This document shows, one piece after another, positions 24,106-31,717 of a DNA stretch of 64,000 nt (position 1 is the first letter of the stretch; each line of letters opens with the position of its first letter). The translations under genes and the position numbers were made by a program. The notes under the pieces are model-generated. The model worked only from the letters and a program-made list of their open reading frames with translations, did no database searches and was not told the DNA's origin. This DNA is from Bacillota bacterium (GTDB lineage: Bacteria > Bacillota > Clostridia > Acetivibrionales > DSM-1351): assembly GCA_023409265.1 (NCBI GenBank), contig JAEYHZ010000036.1, forward strand, positions 298,220 through 362,219, given 5' to 3'.

Positions 24106-25158
24106 CTATACCCTTCCTTTATAAAATTCTTTTTGAAACTTGGAAATCTGACGTCCCCACTGCTTTTCCTGCTGTCTCAGCTTTCCGTCTTTTTTGGCCT
24201 CCAGATGTGCTATCTCCTTTTGAAGCTTGAGCCAGCTGTCCCATCTCTTCTGTTCCAGTTTTCCTGATGCCAGAGCATCTCTGACAGCGCAGTCCGGTTC
24301 ATTCCGGTGTTTGCAGTCATGAAACCGGCACTGATTTACCAGCTCTTCCACATCACCAAACATAATATCCATACCGGCTTCAGCTTCCCAAATCGATAGT
24401 GTTCTCATACCCGGAGTATCCAGAATCATTCCGCCTCCCGGCAGTAGAACAAGCTCCCTGTGAGTTGTTGTATGTCTACCCCTGCTGTCGTCCTCACGTA
24501 TTGACTGCGTTTTTAACAGTTCTTCTCCTGCCAGAGTATTTACCAGAGTTGACTTGCCTACACCCGAGGACCCCAGCAGCGCAACTGTCCTGCCGGGCTG
24601 AAGATACTTCCGGATTTCCTCGATACCCTGCCCTGTAACAGAACTGATTGCGTAAACTTCAACACCGGGCGCTGTGCCGTACACCATACTCAGTTTTTCA
24701 GCCACATCATCGCAGCAGTCTGCTTTTGTCAGCACCACTACCGGCACAGCTCCGCTGTCCCAGGCAGCAATCATGTATCTTTCCAGTCGCTTCATGTTGA
24801 AGTCCTTGTTAAGGGACTGAATAAGGAAAACAGTATCTGCATTTGCTGCAACCACCTGCTCCTTTACTTCAATGCCTGCAGCTGCCCGGGAAAATTTCGT
24901 TTTTCTGGGCAGCACAAAACGTATAATTGTGTCTGATCCTGATAAGGCTTCCAGCCCTATCCAATCACCCACAGCCATTTGCAAATTATTAGTACCCTTT
25001 TGTACAGGCCTGTTTACAAGGAATTCTCCTTCCTTCGTAACAACTCTCAGCTGCTGCCCAAAATCTGCTATAATGCGTCCCGGCTGCATTCCCACTGCAT
25101 TTCTTTTATTCCACTCATTTTCAAAAAATTCATTCCACCCATATTCTTTAATATTCAT
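24106..25158 (-). CDS. rsgA: Ribosome small-subunit GTPase RsgA
   Basis: 350 residues. N-terminal OB fold, then a circularly permuted GTPase with VVLTKADCCDD (G4), LLGSSGVGKSTLVNTLAG (G1), DDSRGRHTTTHRELVLLPGG (G2) and ILDTPGMRTL (G3). The C-terminal zinc-binding knuckle is CRFHDCKHRNEPDCAV. It releases late 30S maturation factors. The ATG at 25158 overlaps the TGA of the preceding small gene (TGATG), suggesting coupling; a TTG one codon earlier is the alternative. Confidence 0.93.
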   Translation of the reverse strand: MNIKEYGWNEFFENEWNKRNAVGMQPGRIIADFGQQLRVVTKEGEFLVNRPVQKGTNNLQMAVGDWIGLEALSGSDTIIRFVLPRKTKFSRAAAGIEVKEQVVAANADTVFLIQSLNKDFNMKRLERYMIAAWDSGAVPVVVLTKADCCDDVAEKLSMVYGTAPGVEVYAISSVTGQGIEEIRKYLQPGRTVALLGSSGVGKSTLVNTLAGEELLKTQSIREDDSRGRHTTTHRELVLLPGGGMILDTPGMRTLSIWEAEAGMDIMFGDVEELVNQCRFHDCKHRNEPDCAVRDALASGKLEQKRWDSWLKLQKEIAHLEAKKDGKLRQQEKQWGRQISKFQKEFYKGRV

Positions 25159-25307
25159 CAATAATCATCCTTTATAAACTTCTTTTCATCCTGTCTTCGC
25201 TTCTTCTTGTTTTTCAAACTGTTCTCCTGAACTCTTGTTCTGGGATTGATAGCCCAGCTTCCACGAATTTCCCTCATATAATCGGCAGTAGTTTTCTTTT
25301 TTACCAT
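25158..25307 (-). CDS. Small basic protein of unknown function
   Basis: 49 residues starting at the ATG at 25307, chosen because AGGAGG lies 4 nt upstream. It opens MVKKKTTADYMREIRGSW and is rich in Lys/Arg/Asn, with no Cys and no hydrophobic segment. Similar short basic proteins beginning with a TTADYMREIRG-like motif are common in clostridia but uncharacterised, as far as I recall. Its stop overlaps the rsgA start by one base, so the two are translationally linked. Confidence 0.65.
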   Translation of the reverse strand: MVKKKTTADYMREIRGSWAINPRTRVQENSLKNKKKRRQDEKKFIKDDY

Positions 25308-25506
25308 ATATCCTCCTATCCGCGCGTAAAGCTTACTGTTCTGCACGCCAACAAATATTTACTTAATCAAAAATTGCTCAAATGTAGCTTCAATATCAAT
25401 CTTTCTTACTGTTATCATTCCACAACCTGCAAAAATGCTTACTGTTTTTTATGTCCAGTGAAAAGCTGATAAAAGGCATAACTAGAAATTATACTTTTTC
25501 AGACAA

Positions 25507-25537
25507 TAAAAATCCGCAGATAGCGACCACCTGCGGA
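25507..25537 (-). terminator. Intrinsic terminator of an unassigned leftward transcript
   Basis: Stem TCCGCAG (25513-25519) with CTGCGGA (25531-25537), then on the minus strand TTTTTATTGTCTG. No protein gene ends nearby on this strand, so it probably ends a noncoding RNA. The tail TTTTTATTGTCT recurs after the terminator at 25794-25810. Confidence 0.7.
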
Positions 25538-25700
25538 ATGTTTATAGCATTTTAAGTGCCTTTATACAATTTTATACAATACAAAGGTGGCAAAGCCACT
25601 TTTGTTCGCCCATGTACCTTTCCGCCAATAAATATTTTAAAGCGGAAATGTGACATGGAAAGTCTGGCACGCCCATATATTCAATGTTTTTTATTGTTTA
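25538..25700 (-). ncRNA. Candidate structured noncoding RNA
   Basis: Between 25538 and 25700 lie a long interrupted stem (CCATGT 25610-25615 and TTTCCGC 25619-25625 with GCGGAAA 25642-25648 and ACATGG 25653-25658) and a GTGGC-AAA-GCCAC hairpin (25587-25599). A direct repeat of TTTATACAAT (25561-25580) and then the terminator at 25507-25537 follow. There is no credible ORF. The minus strand is favoured because only that strand has the T-tailed terminator. I could not assign it to a known RNA family. A small mobile (MITE-like) element is an alternative. Confidence 0.35.
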
Positions 25701-25787
25701 TGAAATGGTATACATATATCCTATAAGCTGTAATTTAATTCTTCTAGTAGTATAAATTTATCAAAAGTAATACTTTCATAGACAATA

Positions 25788-25810
25788 AAAAAACACGCTA
25801 CTTATGCGTG
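25788..25810 (-). terminator. Terminator of the 12-codon transcript
   Basis: CACGC (25794-25798) pairs with GCGTG (25806-25810), 7-nt loop, followed on the minus strand by TTTTTTTATTGTCT. About 150 nt past the 12-codon ORF. Confidence 0.72.
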
Positions 25811-25898
25811 CCACATTCTACCCCAATAATACCTTAATATAACTGACAAAAGGTATATTATTGATGTATTTAATTGCATTTCACCATTCAGTTGCTCG

Positions 25899-25950
25899 AA
25901 AGAAGCTGCACCGGTAACAAATCAAACAAAACTCTTCTTTGTACCTGTGC
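25899..25950 (-). other. Potential H-type pseudoknot downstream of a short ORF
   Basis: Two interleaved complementary pairs: AAAGAAG (25899-25905) with CTTCTTT (25934-25940), and GCACCGGTA (25908-25916) with TACCTGTGC (25942-25950, one mismatch). The order A-B-A'-B' allows a pseudoknot or two alternative hairpins in the transcript. Confidence 0.4.
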
Positions 25951-25960
25951 CGATATTAAA

Positions 25961-25999
25961 TTAACAAAGAGCCACCTCAACAATTAATTTAAAAGACAT
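25961..25999 (-). CDS. 12-residue peptide ORF with its own promoter and terminator
   Basis: The frame encodes MSFKLIVEVALC. The start ATG has AGGAG 10 nt upstream; a consensus promoter (26043-26072) lies upstream and a terminator at 25788-25810 downstream, giving a transcript of about 245 nt. The peptide is hydrophobic and ends in Cys. It could be a leader peptide, a signalling peptide, or incidental to a regulatory RNA. The ORF alone would not be convincing; the complete transcription unit is what supports it. Confidence 0.4.
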   Translation of the reverse strand: MSFKLIVEVALC

Positions 26000-26042
26000 A
26001 TTACAACAACTCCTTTCTAAAAATTTATTAACATCCATATTG

Positions 26043-26072
26043 ATTATAAAATACACTTCCATAGAATGTCAA
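26043..26072 (-). promoter_or_regulatory. Consensus sigma-A promoter of the 12-codon transcript
   Basis: On the minus strand TTGACA (26072-26067), 18-nt spacer, TATAAT (26048-26043); both hexamers are perfect. It points away from the PGDYG gene and towards the 12-codon ORF. Confidence 0.7.
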
Positions 26073-26177
26073 TAGATAACAATATTGAATAAGGATACAT
26101 ATTATGTATAGAAGAATAATATCCATTTGTATAAAATATCTGGCTTTGTTCAATAATATACGTGAGGTGACTCTATT

Positions 26178-26456
26178 TTGGCTAAATATATAAAGAATCC
26201 CATACCGGTTAGTGCGGTTGAATATGAATATGGTCTGGAAGATGGCTTCGATGACTTGCAGACTGCTGAAAACGCCGGCCTGGATATGAACCGGTTTGAA
26301 AACCCTGCAAATTCAAATAAAGTTCCATTTATCCGGACTTTGGAAGGCAAACATTATATTAATAAGGGCGATTATATAATTACAGGAGTCGATGGAGAAA
26401 GGTATCCATGCAAAAAAGATATCTTCTTAAAAACATATACCCTGCAAAATATATAG
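26178..26456 (+). CDS. PGDYG-domain small protein
   Basis: 92 residues, TTG start with GTGAGGTGA upstream. The C-terminal motif KGDYIITGVDGERYPCKKDI is the PGDYG-type domain (PF14083), found in phage and bacterial proteins of unknown function; here the usual PGDYG is KGDYI. No signal peptide or membrane segment. It ends 6 nt from the convergent DUF4231 gene. A role with the neighbouring TIR module is possible by location but not shown. Confidence 0.7.
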   Translation: MAKYIKNPIPVSAVEYEYGLEDGFDDLQTAENAGLDMNRFENPANSNKVPFIRTLEGKHYINKGDYIITGVDGERYPCKKDIFLKTYTLQNI

Positions 26457-26461
26457 ATCAT

Positions 26462-26911
26462 TTATGTTTTGGCTGACTTTATTAAGTTTAATTCGATGGA
26501 TTTCCAATTTCTGTTTTCAAGTTCTAAAATTGAATTAATCATTAATATCAGCAGTTCTCCTTTATTCTCTACGTTATAGGGGTAACAATTATTCATATAA
26601 AGAACTTTTTGATGTTTTAGAGATTCAGCCACAGTACGGTACTCAATCCAATGTTTATGATAACCGAATGTGGAATTTAATGCTGAAATTATAGTTATGG
26701 TTGATCCCATCATGGCGACTATATATTTTGCAGGAATGTACACATCTATAAATAATGTGGCAAATGGGATTAATGCGGAAATAACTATATTTAGTACTAC
26801 GAGGGCTGAATACCGTTTTTTGTTTAAAATTGATTTACCATCGTAATAATCAAGATATCCATTTAAATAATTCTCAGCGTTTATATTGTTTGTATTGTTT
26901 TTATTTTCCAT
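26462..26911 (-). CDS. DUF4231/SLATT-type two-helix membrane protein
   Basis: 149 residues. Two membrane helices (about 34-56 and 60-82) are separated by a very short loop, followed by an amphipathic cytoplasmic helix with the DUF4231-like W-x-x-Y-R-x-x-A-E-x-L pattern (HWIEYRTVAESLKHQKVLY). SLATT-family proteins are predicted pore-forming effectors of nucleotide- or TIR-linked immune systems. It follows the TIR gene with a 9-nt gap; the TIR stop codon TAG is inside this gene's TAGGAGGAG ribosome binding site, so the two are certainly cotranscribed. Best reading: effector of a two-gene defence module. Confidence 0.78.
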   Translation of the reverse strand: MENKNNTNNINAENYLNGYLDYYDGKSILNKKRYSALVVLNIVISALIPFATLFIDVYIPAKYIVAMMGSTITIISALNSTFGYHKHWIEYRTVAESLKHQKVLYMNNCYPYNVENKGELLILMINSILELENRNWKSIELNLIKSAKT

Positions 26912-26920
26912 ATTCTCCTC

Positions 26921-27334
26921 CTAGTATTTTGAAATAAATTTCTCTGCAATCCGGACTGCTATTTCAGGAGAGTCAGAATAGAATACATTTCTCCTGCTAA
27001 TATATTCCGGGATTCTATAATCTTCAAAAACATTTATACTGCTATCCAATATGATTGAACAAATTTCTTGAATTTCATTATGTTTGAATAATTTAATGGC
27101 TTCTTCCAGTTCGGACTGAACAAACTCACTTTCAAGCGAGTTATTCGAAATAAAAACAATAAACAAATCAGCTTCACCTATTTTATTTATAATGTACTCC
27201 ATGGGAGTGTCTTCATTATAAGGCCGCAAAAAATAGATTAGTTTATATTTATCCGGCAGTGCTGTCAGACCATCTATGATGATCTTAATATAATCATGAT
27301 CTTTACTGCTGCATGATAAAAAAATATTAATCAT
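26921..27334 (-). CDS. Stand-alone TIR-domain protein
   Basis: 137 residues consisting of a single TIR domain: first strand and BB region INIFLSCSSKDHDYI, PMEYIINKIGEADLFIVFIS, then NNSLESEFVQSELEEA. Glu75 in the last motif aligns with the catalytic glutamate of NAD-cleaving TIRs (S-E-W-C-x-x-E pattern). No extra sensor domain, so it either senses directly or responds to a partner. Upstream of, and cotranscribed with, a two-helix DUF4231/SLATT protein. Likely makes a nucleotide signal from NAD+ or depletes it upon infection; inferred from family and context. Confidence 0.8.
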   Translation of the reverse strand: MINIFLSCSSKDHDYIKIIIDGLTALPDKYKLIYFLRPYNEDTPMEYIINKIGEADLFIVFISNNSLESEFVQSELEEAIKLFKHNEIQEICSIILDSSINVFEDYRIPEYISRRNVFYSDSPEIAVRIAEKFISKY

Positions 27335-27643
27335 TCAAAGCCTCTCAAAATATGATAAATATTAGTATATTTTATGCTTGTACTCTTACATACATGCCAA
27401 TTAGCGTGGTCAAAAGTTATTTCACGTTCTGTATCCAGTCAGCTGGAAGAACAAGGGCAAAGCTGCTGCTGTCAGCCAGGAGTAACCGCTAACAGGCACA
27501 TCGAGGCTTTTTTGACAAGAAAAAAGAACCCGGTTTATTCTTACTCAAATATTTTTTAGAATCTAACATTTGAGTTCTTTAAACCTGGTCCTTATTTAAA
27601 ATAAAACGCAATAATATATTTAAAACTATGGAGCTTAATTAAT
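27335..27643. other. Intergenic region between TIR operon and ROK gene
   Basis: No convincing gene. A 61-codon plus-strand ORF (27374-27559) lacks a ribosome binding site. An interrupted inverted repeat near 27525-27590 (GGTTTA/TAAACC and CTCAAAT/ATTTGAG) is followed on the minus strand by GTTCTTTTTTCTT. This may be a terminator for a leftward transcript, such as that of the ROK gene, whose stop is at 27644. The segment 27440-27515 is less AT-rich than its surroundings and could be a gene remnant. Confidence 0.4.
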
Positions 27644-28819
27644 TTACACCAATTCCAGCTTCCCCTTAAAAAGCTTTTCCAGAACAATTACCGAAGCTCC
27701 CATTACGGGTGCAAGGTTTCCAAATGAGGACCTGACAATCTTTATATTTGTAAAGCCTGCTGCCAGGATCTTATCATTCAGAACTTTTTCAATATAATCC
27801 AATGTTTTTACATCCAATAAAGCAGCCTCATGTCCCATAACAATTATGTGAGGATCTACAGTATTACACATGTTTACAAGGCCAATAGTCAATATATCCA
27901 TTTGTTCCTTCAGCCATGCCTGCCCTTGCTGTGAGGTTTTACAATAATCCATTATCTCTGAAAACCGTGATATCCCTTCGGAGAACCGTGCTTCAAAAGC
28001 CTCTATTAAATTTGTAATATTGAGATATGTTTCTAGACAACCGCAGTTTCCACAGTGACATTTGGGACCTGAATAATTTATAATCATATGCCCTATCTCA
28101 CCTGCAAAACCCTTGGACCCCTCAAAAAGCTCATGATTTACTATTATGCCCGAACCAATACCGTTACTTAGTCCAACATAAGCAAAATTTTTTACATCCT
28201 TGCATATTCCGAAGTAGTTTTCTGCAAGTGCTGCAGCATTCATATCATTCTGGACGAAAACCGGACAATTGTACTTCTTCTCAAATAACTCCCTGTACTT
28301 AAAAACTGTAATATGGAAGAAATTGGGTGGATTTAACAGAATCCCATTTTCCATATCCAAAGGTCCTATTGAAGCTACGCCAATACCTATTAATGGTTGT
28401 TCAATACCTGACAAGATGGAATCCATAAGTTTTAGCAGCTTTGTCTCAAGACTTTCGGTGTTTTCATTTTCAAACGGAATACTTTCCTGTTTAACCTGGG
28501 ACAAATGCAAATTTGTAATTACTGCTGTACATCCATCTCTTGAAATCCACAGCCCGGCAATCACAGGAGTCTTATGGGTAAATTGAAGTCCTGCAGGCTT
28601 TCTGCCTGCGCTGGCTGAAACCGGCTGAATATGATCACTGTATTCTAATAATCCCTTGTCAATGAACTCAGTGATAATATTAGATATTGTCATCTTAGTC
28701 AATCCTGTGTTTGCAGTAAGCTCCATTCTCGAAATCCCTTTGTTTTGAGACAAATATTTCAGTACCGTCAAACGGTTCAACTTTTTTACATCGGCACTGT
28801 TTATTCCGCTAGCCTTCAT
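27644..28819 (-). CDS. ROK-family transcriptional repressor of a sugar operon
   Basis: 391 residues from the ATG at 28819 (GGAGG upstream; the longer GTG start is unlikely). N-terminal MarR-like winged helix (VLKYLSQNKGISRMELTANT, then GLTKMTISNIITEFIDKGLL). The ROK domain follows, with GIGVASIGPLD, GLSNGIGSGIIVN and the zinc site CHCGNCGCLETY; the ExGH motif is AGEIGHMII. Typical XylR/NagC-like regulator whose ligand is a sugar. It is divergent from the kinase-isomerase-aldolase operon, whose promoter carries two identical-pattern palindromes; it is the obvious candidate to bind them. Confidence 0.9.
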   Translation of the reverse strand: MKASGINSADVKKLNRLTVLKYLSQNKGISRMELTANTGLTKMTISNIITEFIDKGLLEYSDHIQPVSASAGRKPAGLQFTHKTPVIAGLWISRDGCTAVITNLHLSQVKQESIPFENENTESLETKLLKLMDSILSGIEQPLIGIGVASIGPLDMENGILLNPPNFFHITVFKYRELFEKKYNCPVFVQNDMNAAALAENYFGICKDVKNFAYVGLSNGIGSGIIVNHELFEGSKGFAGEIGHMIINYSGPKCHCGNCGCLETYLNITNLIEAFEARFSEGISRFSEIMDYCKTSQQGQAWLKEQMDILTIGLVNMCNTVDPHIIVMGHEAALLDVKTLDYIEKVLNDKILAAGFTNIKIVRSSFGNLAPVMGASVIVLEKLFKGKLELV

Positions 28820-28906
28820 ACTTCCTCCATTTATTTCACTCACGCCATTTAGTTATTTAGGCCACTTAATTCATTTTCGCCACTTAGTTCATTTACTCAT
28901 ATATAC

Positions 28907-28999
28907 CATTTGCTCATTTATGCTATTTGCTCATTTATGCCATTTACTCATTTATGCTATTTGCTCATTTATGCTATTTGCTCATTTATGCTATTTGCT
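28907..28999. repeat. Tandem 17-bp repeat, about 5.5 copies
   Basis: Five full copies of TATTTGCTCATTTATGC (17 nt; first T varies with C, one G-to-A change) plus a partial sixth. Located in the ROK-kinase intergenic region, about 90 nt upstream of the ROK start. Non-coding; copy number is likely to vary between strains. Confidence 0.9.
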
Positions 29000-29176
29000 T
29001 CATCCATTCCAAAAAAACACACCGATGCTTTTAAATATAATACAACTCAAATTGGTTTAATCATAATAAAATTATAATAGCATAATTTTGAAAAAAATAA
29101 TAACTTCGCATGGATTTTAAGTAATCATCATACCTCTATTTAATACATCCTTTAAAATAATACCATAAAATCATTA

Positions 29177-29197
29177 TTTGTAAAATTAGTTTACAAA
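29177..29197. promoter_or_regulatory. Operator 1 for the ROK regulator
   Basis: Perfect palindrome TTTGTAAA-ATTAG-TTTACAAA overlapping the -35 box. The core TTGTAAA-N5-TTTACAA is identical in operator 2, 46 bp downstream centre to centre. Confidence 0.75.
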
Positions 29198-29219
29198 CAA
29201 AGATTTTATATGATATATT
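29190..29219 (+). promoter_or_regulatory. Promoter of the sugar kinase operon
   Basis: TTTACA (29190-29195), 18-nt spacer, TATATT (29214-29219). The -35 lies inside operator 1, and operator 2 covers the region just after the expected start site; both placements are suitable for repression. Confidence 0.65.
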
Positions 29220-29223
29220 CTTA

Positions 29224-29242
29224 TTGTAAAATCATTTTACAA
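29224..29242. promoter_or_regulatory. Operator 2 for the ROK regulator
   Basis: Perfect palindrome TTGTAAAA-TCA-TTTTACAA between the -10 box and the ribosome binding site of the kinase gene. Confidence 0.75.
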
Positions 29243-29254
29243 AGGGGTGTTTTT

Positions 29255-30196
29255 ATGAAAAAAGTTTGCTGTATAGGTATTGTAACCTCTGATATCATTG
29301 TAAAACCAGCCGATGCAGTTCCTCCGCCGGGACAGCTGCAAGCGGTTGAGTCAATCAGTATGCATGTTGGAGGCTGTGCCGCTAATGCATCGGTTGATAT
29401 GCAGATTTTAGGAGTGCCATCACACCTTATAACCAAAGTTGGAAATGACAGCTTTGGGGATTTTGTGTTGAAATACCTGATGGAAAAGGGCCTGGATACC
29501 TCAGGTGTTGTGGTAGATAAAAATTTGACCACTACCGCTTCGGTTGCGTGTATTTACTCCAATGGCGAAAGGAGCTTTCTGTATAATCCCAGTTCAAATG
29601 ATTCCATTGTAATTGCGGATATCAATATGGACCTTGTCAACTCCAGCGATATTGTATTTATTGCAGGAAGTCTGCTGATGAACAAATTTGATGGCCCTCA
29701 GTGTGCTGCTTTCCTTGAGAAATGTAAAGCACTTGGAAAATATACGGTTATGGATACCGCATGGGATTTTAGAGACATCTGGATGGAAAAAATCAAGTCC
29801 TCTCTTCCTCTTCTGGATTTATTCATGCCCAGTTATGATGAAGCAGTAAAGCTAAGCGGAGAAACGGAACCTGAAAAGCAGGCTGATATTTTTGTACAGC
29901 ATGGTGTCAAAAATGTTGTAATAAAGCTTGGTAAGGATGGTGCATATGTTTGTGAGGAAGGCGGCTGCCGGTATTCTGTTCCTACCTATAAGCATATAAA
30001 GCCTGTAGATACTACCGGAGCAGGCGATTCCTTCTGTGCCGGCTTCCTGGCCGGTCTTTCCAAGGGCTGGAGTTATAAAGAATGTACAATACTGGCTAAT
30101 GCAGTTGGCACACATTGTGTTATGGAGATCGGTGCGTCTACAGGCATTAAACCCCTGCCTGAAATTCTCAGGTTTATAAACGAAAATCCACTATAA
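29255..30196 (+). CDS. PfkB-family sugar kinase
   Basis: 313 residues from the ATG at 29255 (AAAGGGG upstream). PfkB motif 1 region is MHVGGCAANASVDMQILG; motif 2 is DTTGAGDSFCAGFLAGLSKG with the catalytic Asp and the anion hole. Substrate specificity is not readable; with a lyxose-isomerase-like enzyme and an aldolase downstream it should phosphorylate a ketose (for example fructose, tagatose or xylulose) or its precursor. First gene of a three-gene operon under ROK control. Confidence 0.88.
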   Translation: MKKVCCIGIVTSDIIVKPADAVPPPGQLQAVESISMHVGGCAANASVDMQILGVPSHLITKVGNDSFGDFVLKYLMEKGLDTSGVVVDKNLTTTASVACIYSNGERSFLYNPSSNDSIVIADINMDLVNSSDIVFIAGSLLMNKFDGPQCAAFLEKCKALGKYTVMDTAWDFRDIWMEKIKSSLPLLDLFMPSYDEAVKLSGETEPEKQADIFVQHGVKNVVIKLGKDGAYVCEEGGCRYSVPTYKHIKPVDTTGAGDSFCAGFLAGLSKGWSYKECTILANAVGTHCVMEIGASTGIKPLPEILRFINENPL

Positions 30197-30217
30197 ATAT
30201 ACGAAAGGAAGAGAATC

Positions 30218-30757
30218 ATGAAGAAAGAATTATATGAAACTATAAAAAACAAGGCTATTGATCAATATGCAAAGGCAGGTATCGTCCTTACAGAAAAAGA
30301 AAAAGGAAATATTGAAGTTGCGGACTTCGGGTTAAACAATGTTTATACAACGGGGCTGCAGATAGTTACATATATAAATACCGACCGTGTCTGTTCAAAG
30401 GAAATGGTTCTGCTGCCGGGTCAGACCTGTCCTGAACACCGTCACCCTGATATTAACGGTGTACCGGGTAAGGAGGAAACCTTCCGGTGCCGTTTTGGTG
30501 AAGTCTATCTGTACGTATCAGGCGAACCTGCATCCAGGCCAAAGGCCAAGGTGCCACTGGGTGATGAAGATTACTATACTGTCTGGCATGAGGTTGTTCT
30601 TCATCCGGGTGAGCAGTATACCATTTATCCCGATACCTTACATTGGTTCCAGGCCGGAAAGGATGGCGCCGTAGTCTCTGAATTCAGCACAACCAGCCGT
30701 GACGAGTTTGATATTTTTACCAACCCTTTTATTGTAAGAATACCCAGCATGGATTAG
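30218..30757 (+). CDS. D-lyxose isomerase-like cupin
   Basis: 179 residues of the cupin D-lyxose ketol-isomerase family (B. subtilis YdaE-like). Metal site residues are in CPEHRHP and GKEETFRCRFGEVYLYV, with the last histidine in YPDTLHWFQAG. The family interconverts D-lyxose/D-xylulose and D-mannose/D-fructose, with Mn2+ as usual cofactor. The operon position between a ketose kinase and a class II aldolase agrees with entry of a free aldose into a ketose-phosphate cleavage route. Confidence 0.82.
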   Translation: MKKELYETIKNKAIDQYAKAGIVLTEKEKGNIEVADFGLNNVYTTGLQIVTYINTDRVCSKEMVLLPGQTCPEHRHPDINGVPGKEETFRCRFGEVYLYVSGEPASRPKAKVPLGDEDYYTVWHEVVLHPGEQYTIYPDTLHWFQAGKDGAVVSEFSTTSRDEFDIFTNPFIVRIPSMD

Positions 30758-30792
30758 TTTATAAAACTAACCGTACAGAAATGGAGATAATT

Positions 30793-31638
30793 ATGTTAGT
30801 GACTTTAAAAGAAGTTTTAAATGATGCAAGGAAGAATAAATATGCAGTAGGCCTGTTTAACACTGTTAACCTTGAAATGGCACGTGGAGTAATTGAAGCA
30901 GCTGAGGAAACCAACTCTCCCGTAATAATCGGTACTGCTGAAATTCTTCTGCCTTACGGGCCGTTGGAGGAACTCTCCTGGCTCCTGAAACCCATGGCAA
31001 AAAAGGCAAAGGTCCCTGTTGTGCTTCACTTTGATCACGGCCTTACATATGAACTCGTTATTAAAGCCCTAAGACTGGGATTTAGTTCAGTAATGTACGA
31101 TTGCTCCACTTTAAGCTATGAAGAAAATATAAAGAACTGCCGTGATATGGCTTTAATAACTAAAAGTTTCGGTGCCTCACTTGAAGCAGAGCTGGGACAC
31201 GTGGGTGCCAACGAGGGCGGTTCAGCAGAGGGTGCAGAAGACAGCTCAATCTACACTGAACCAATGCAGGCAAAGGAGTTCTTTGAGGCAACCGGGGTGG
31301 ATGCCCTGGCTGTAGCTATCGGAACCGCCCACGGTATTTACAAGAGTAAGCCCAAACTGGATATTCAGCGCTTGAAGGAAATATCCCTGACAGCAGATGT
31401 TCCTCTTGTACTTCATGGAGGCTCAGGCTTGTCGGACCATGACTTCAGAAGCTGTATTGCAAACGGTATCAGCAAGGTCAACATATTTACAGATATAAAC
31501 ATAGCAGCGGCTGAGGCTGCAGGAAAAGCCTGCAGCACAAATGCAGGAATAACCGACCTGATTCCGGGTATTGTTGAAAATATCAAGCAGGCCACTATTG
31601 AAAAAATGAAACTTTTCGGATGTTTTAACAGGGGCTGA
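30793..31638 (+). CDS. Class II fructose/tagatose-bisphosphate-type aldolase
   Basis: 281 residues from the ATG at 30793, which follows GGAGATAATT; the ATG at 30781 has no ribosome binding site. Zinc and catalytic residues are in VVLHFDHGLTYE, LEAELGHVGANEG, AIGTAHGIYKSKP and VLHGGSGLSD. It cleaves ketose (bis)phosphates to dihydroxyacetone phosphate and an aldehyde. Last gene of the ROK-controlled operon, followed by a strong terminator. The sugar cannot be fixed from sequence. Confidence 0.88.
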   Translation: MLVTLKEVLNDARKNKYAVGLFNTVNLEMARGVIEAAEETNSPVIIGTAEILLPYGPLEELSWLLKPMAKKAKVPVVLHFDHGLTYELVIKALRLGFSSVMYDCSTLSYEENIKNCRDMALITKSFGASLEAELGHVGANEGGSAEGAEDSSIYTEPMQAKEFFEATGVDALAVAIGTAHGIYKSKPKLDIQRLKEISLTADVPLVLHGGSGLSDHDFRSCIANGISKVNIFTDINIAAAEAAGKACSTNAGITDLIPGIVENIKQATIEKMKLFGCFNRG

Positions 31639-31717
31639 TTGACAAATACGTGATTCAAACGTATAATTATACTATTCATATATATATTATATGTTTTACG
31701 TTGACCAGACAGCTGGA

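Noticed and set aside
27374..27559. 61-codon plus-strand ORF between the TIR and ROK genes
   Set aside because: No ribosome binding site, unusual Cys/Gln-rich composition, no recognised family; treated as intergenic.
28907..28999. CRISPR array
   Set aside because: Repeats are 17 bp, directly adjacent without spacers, so this is a simple tandem repeat.
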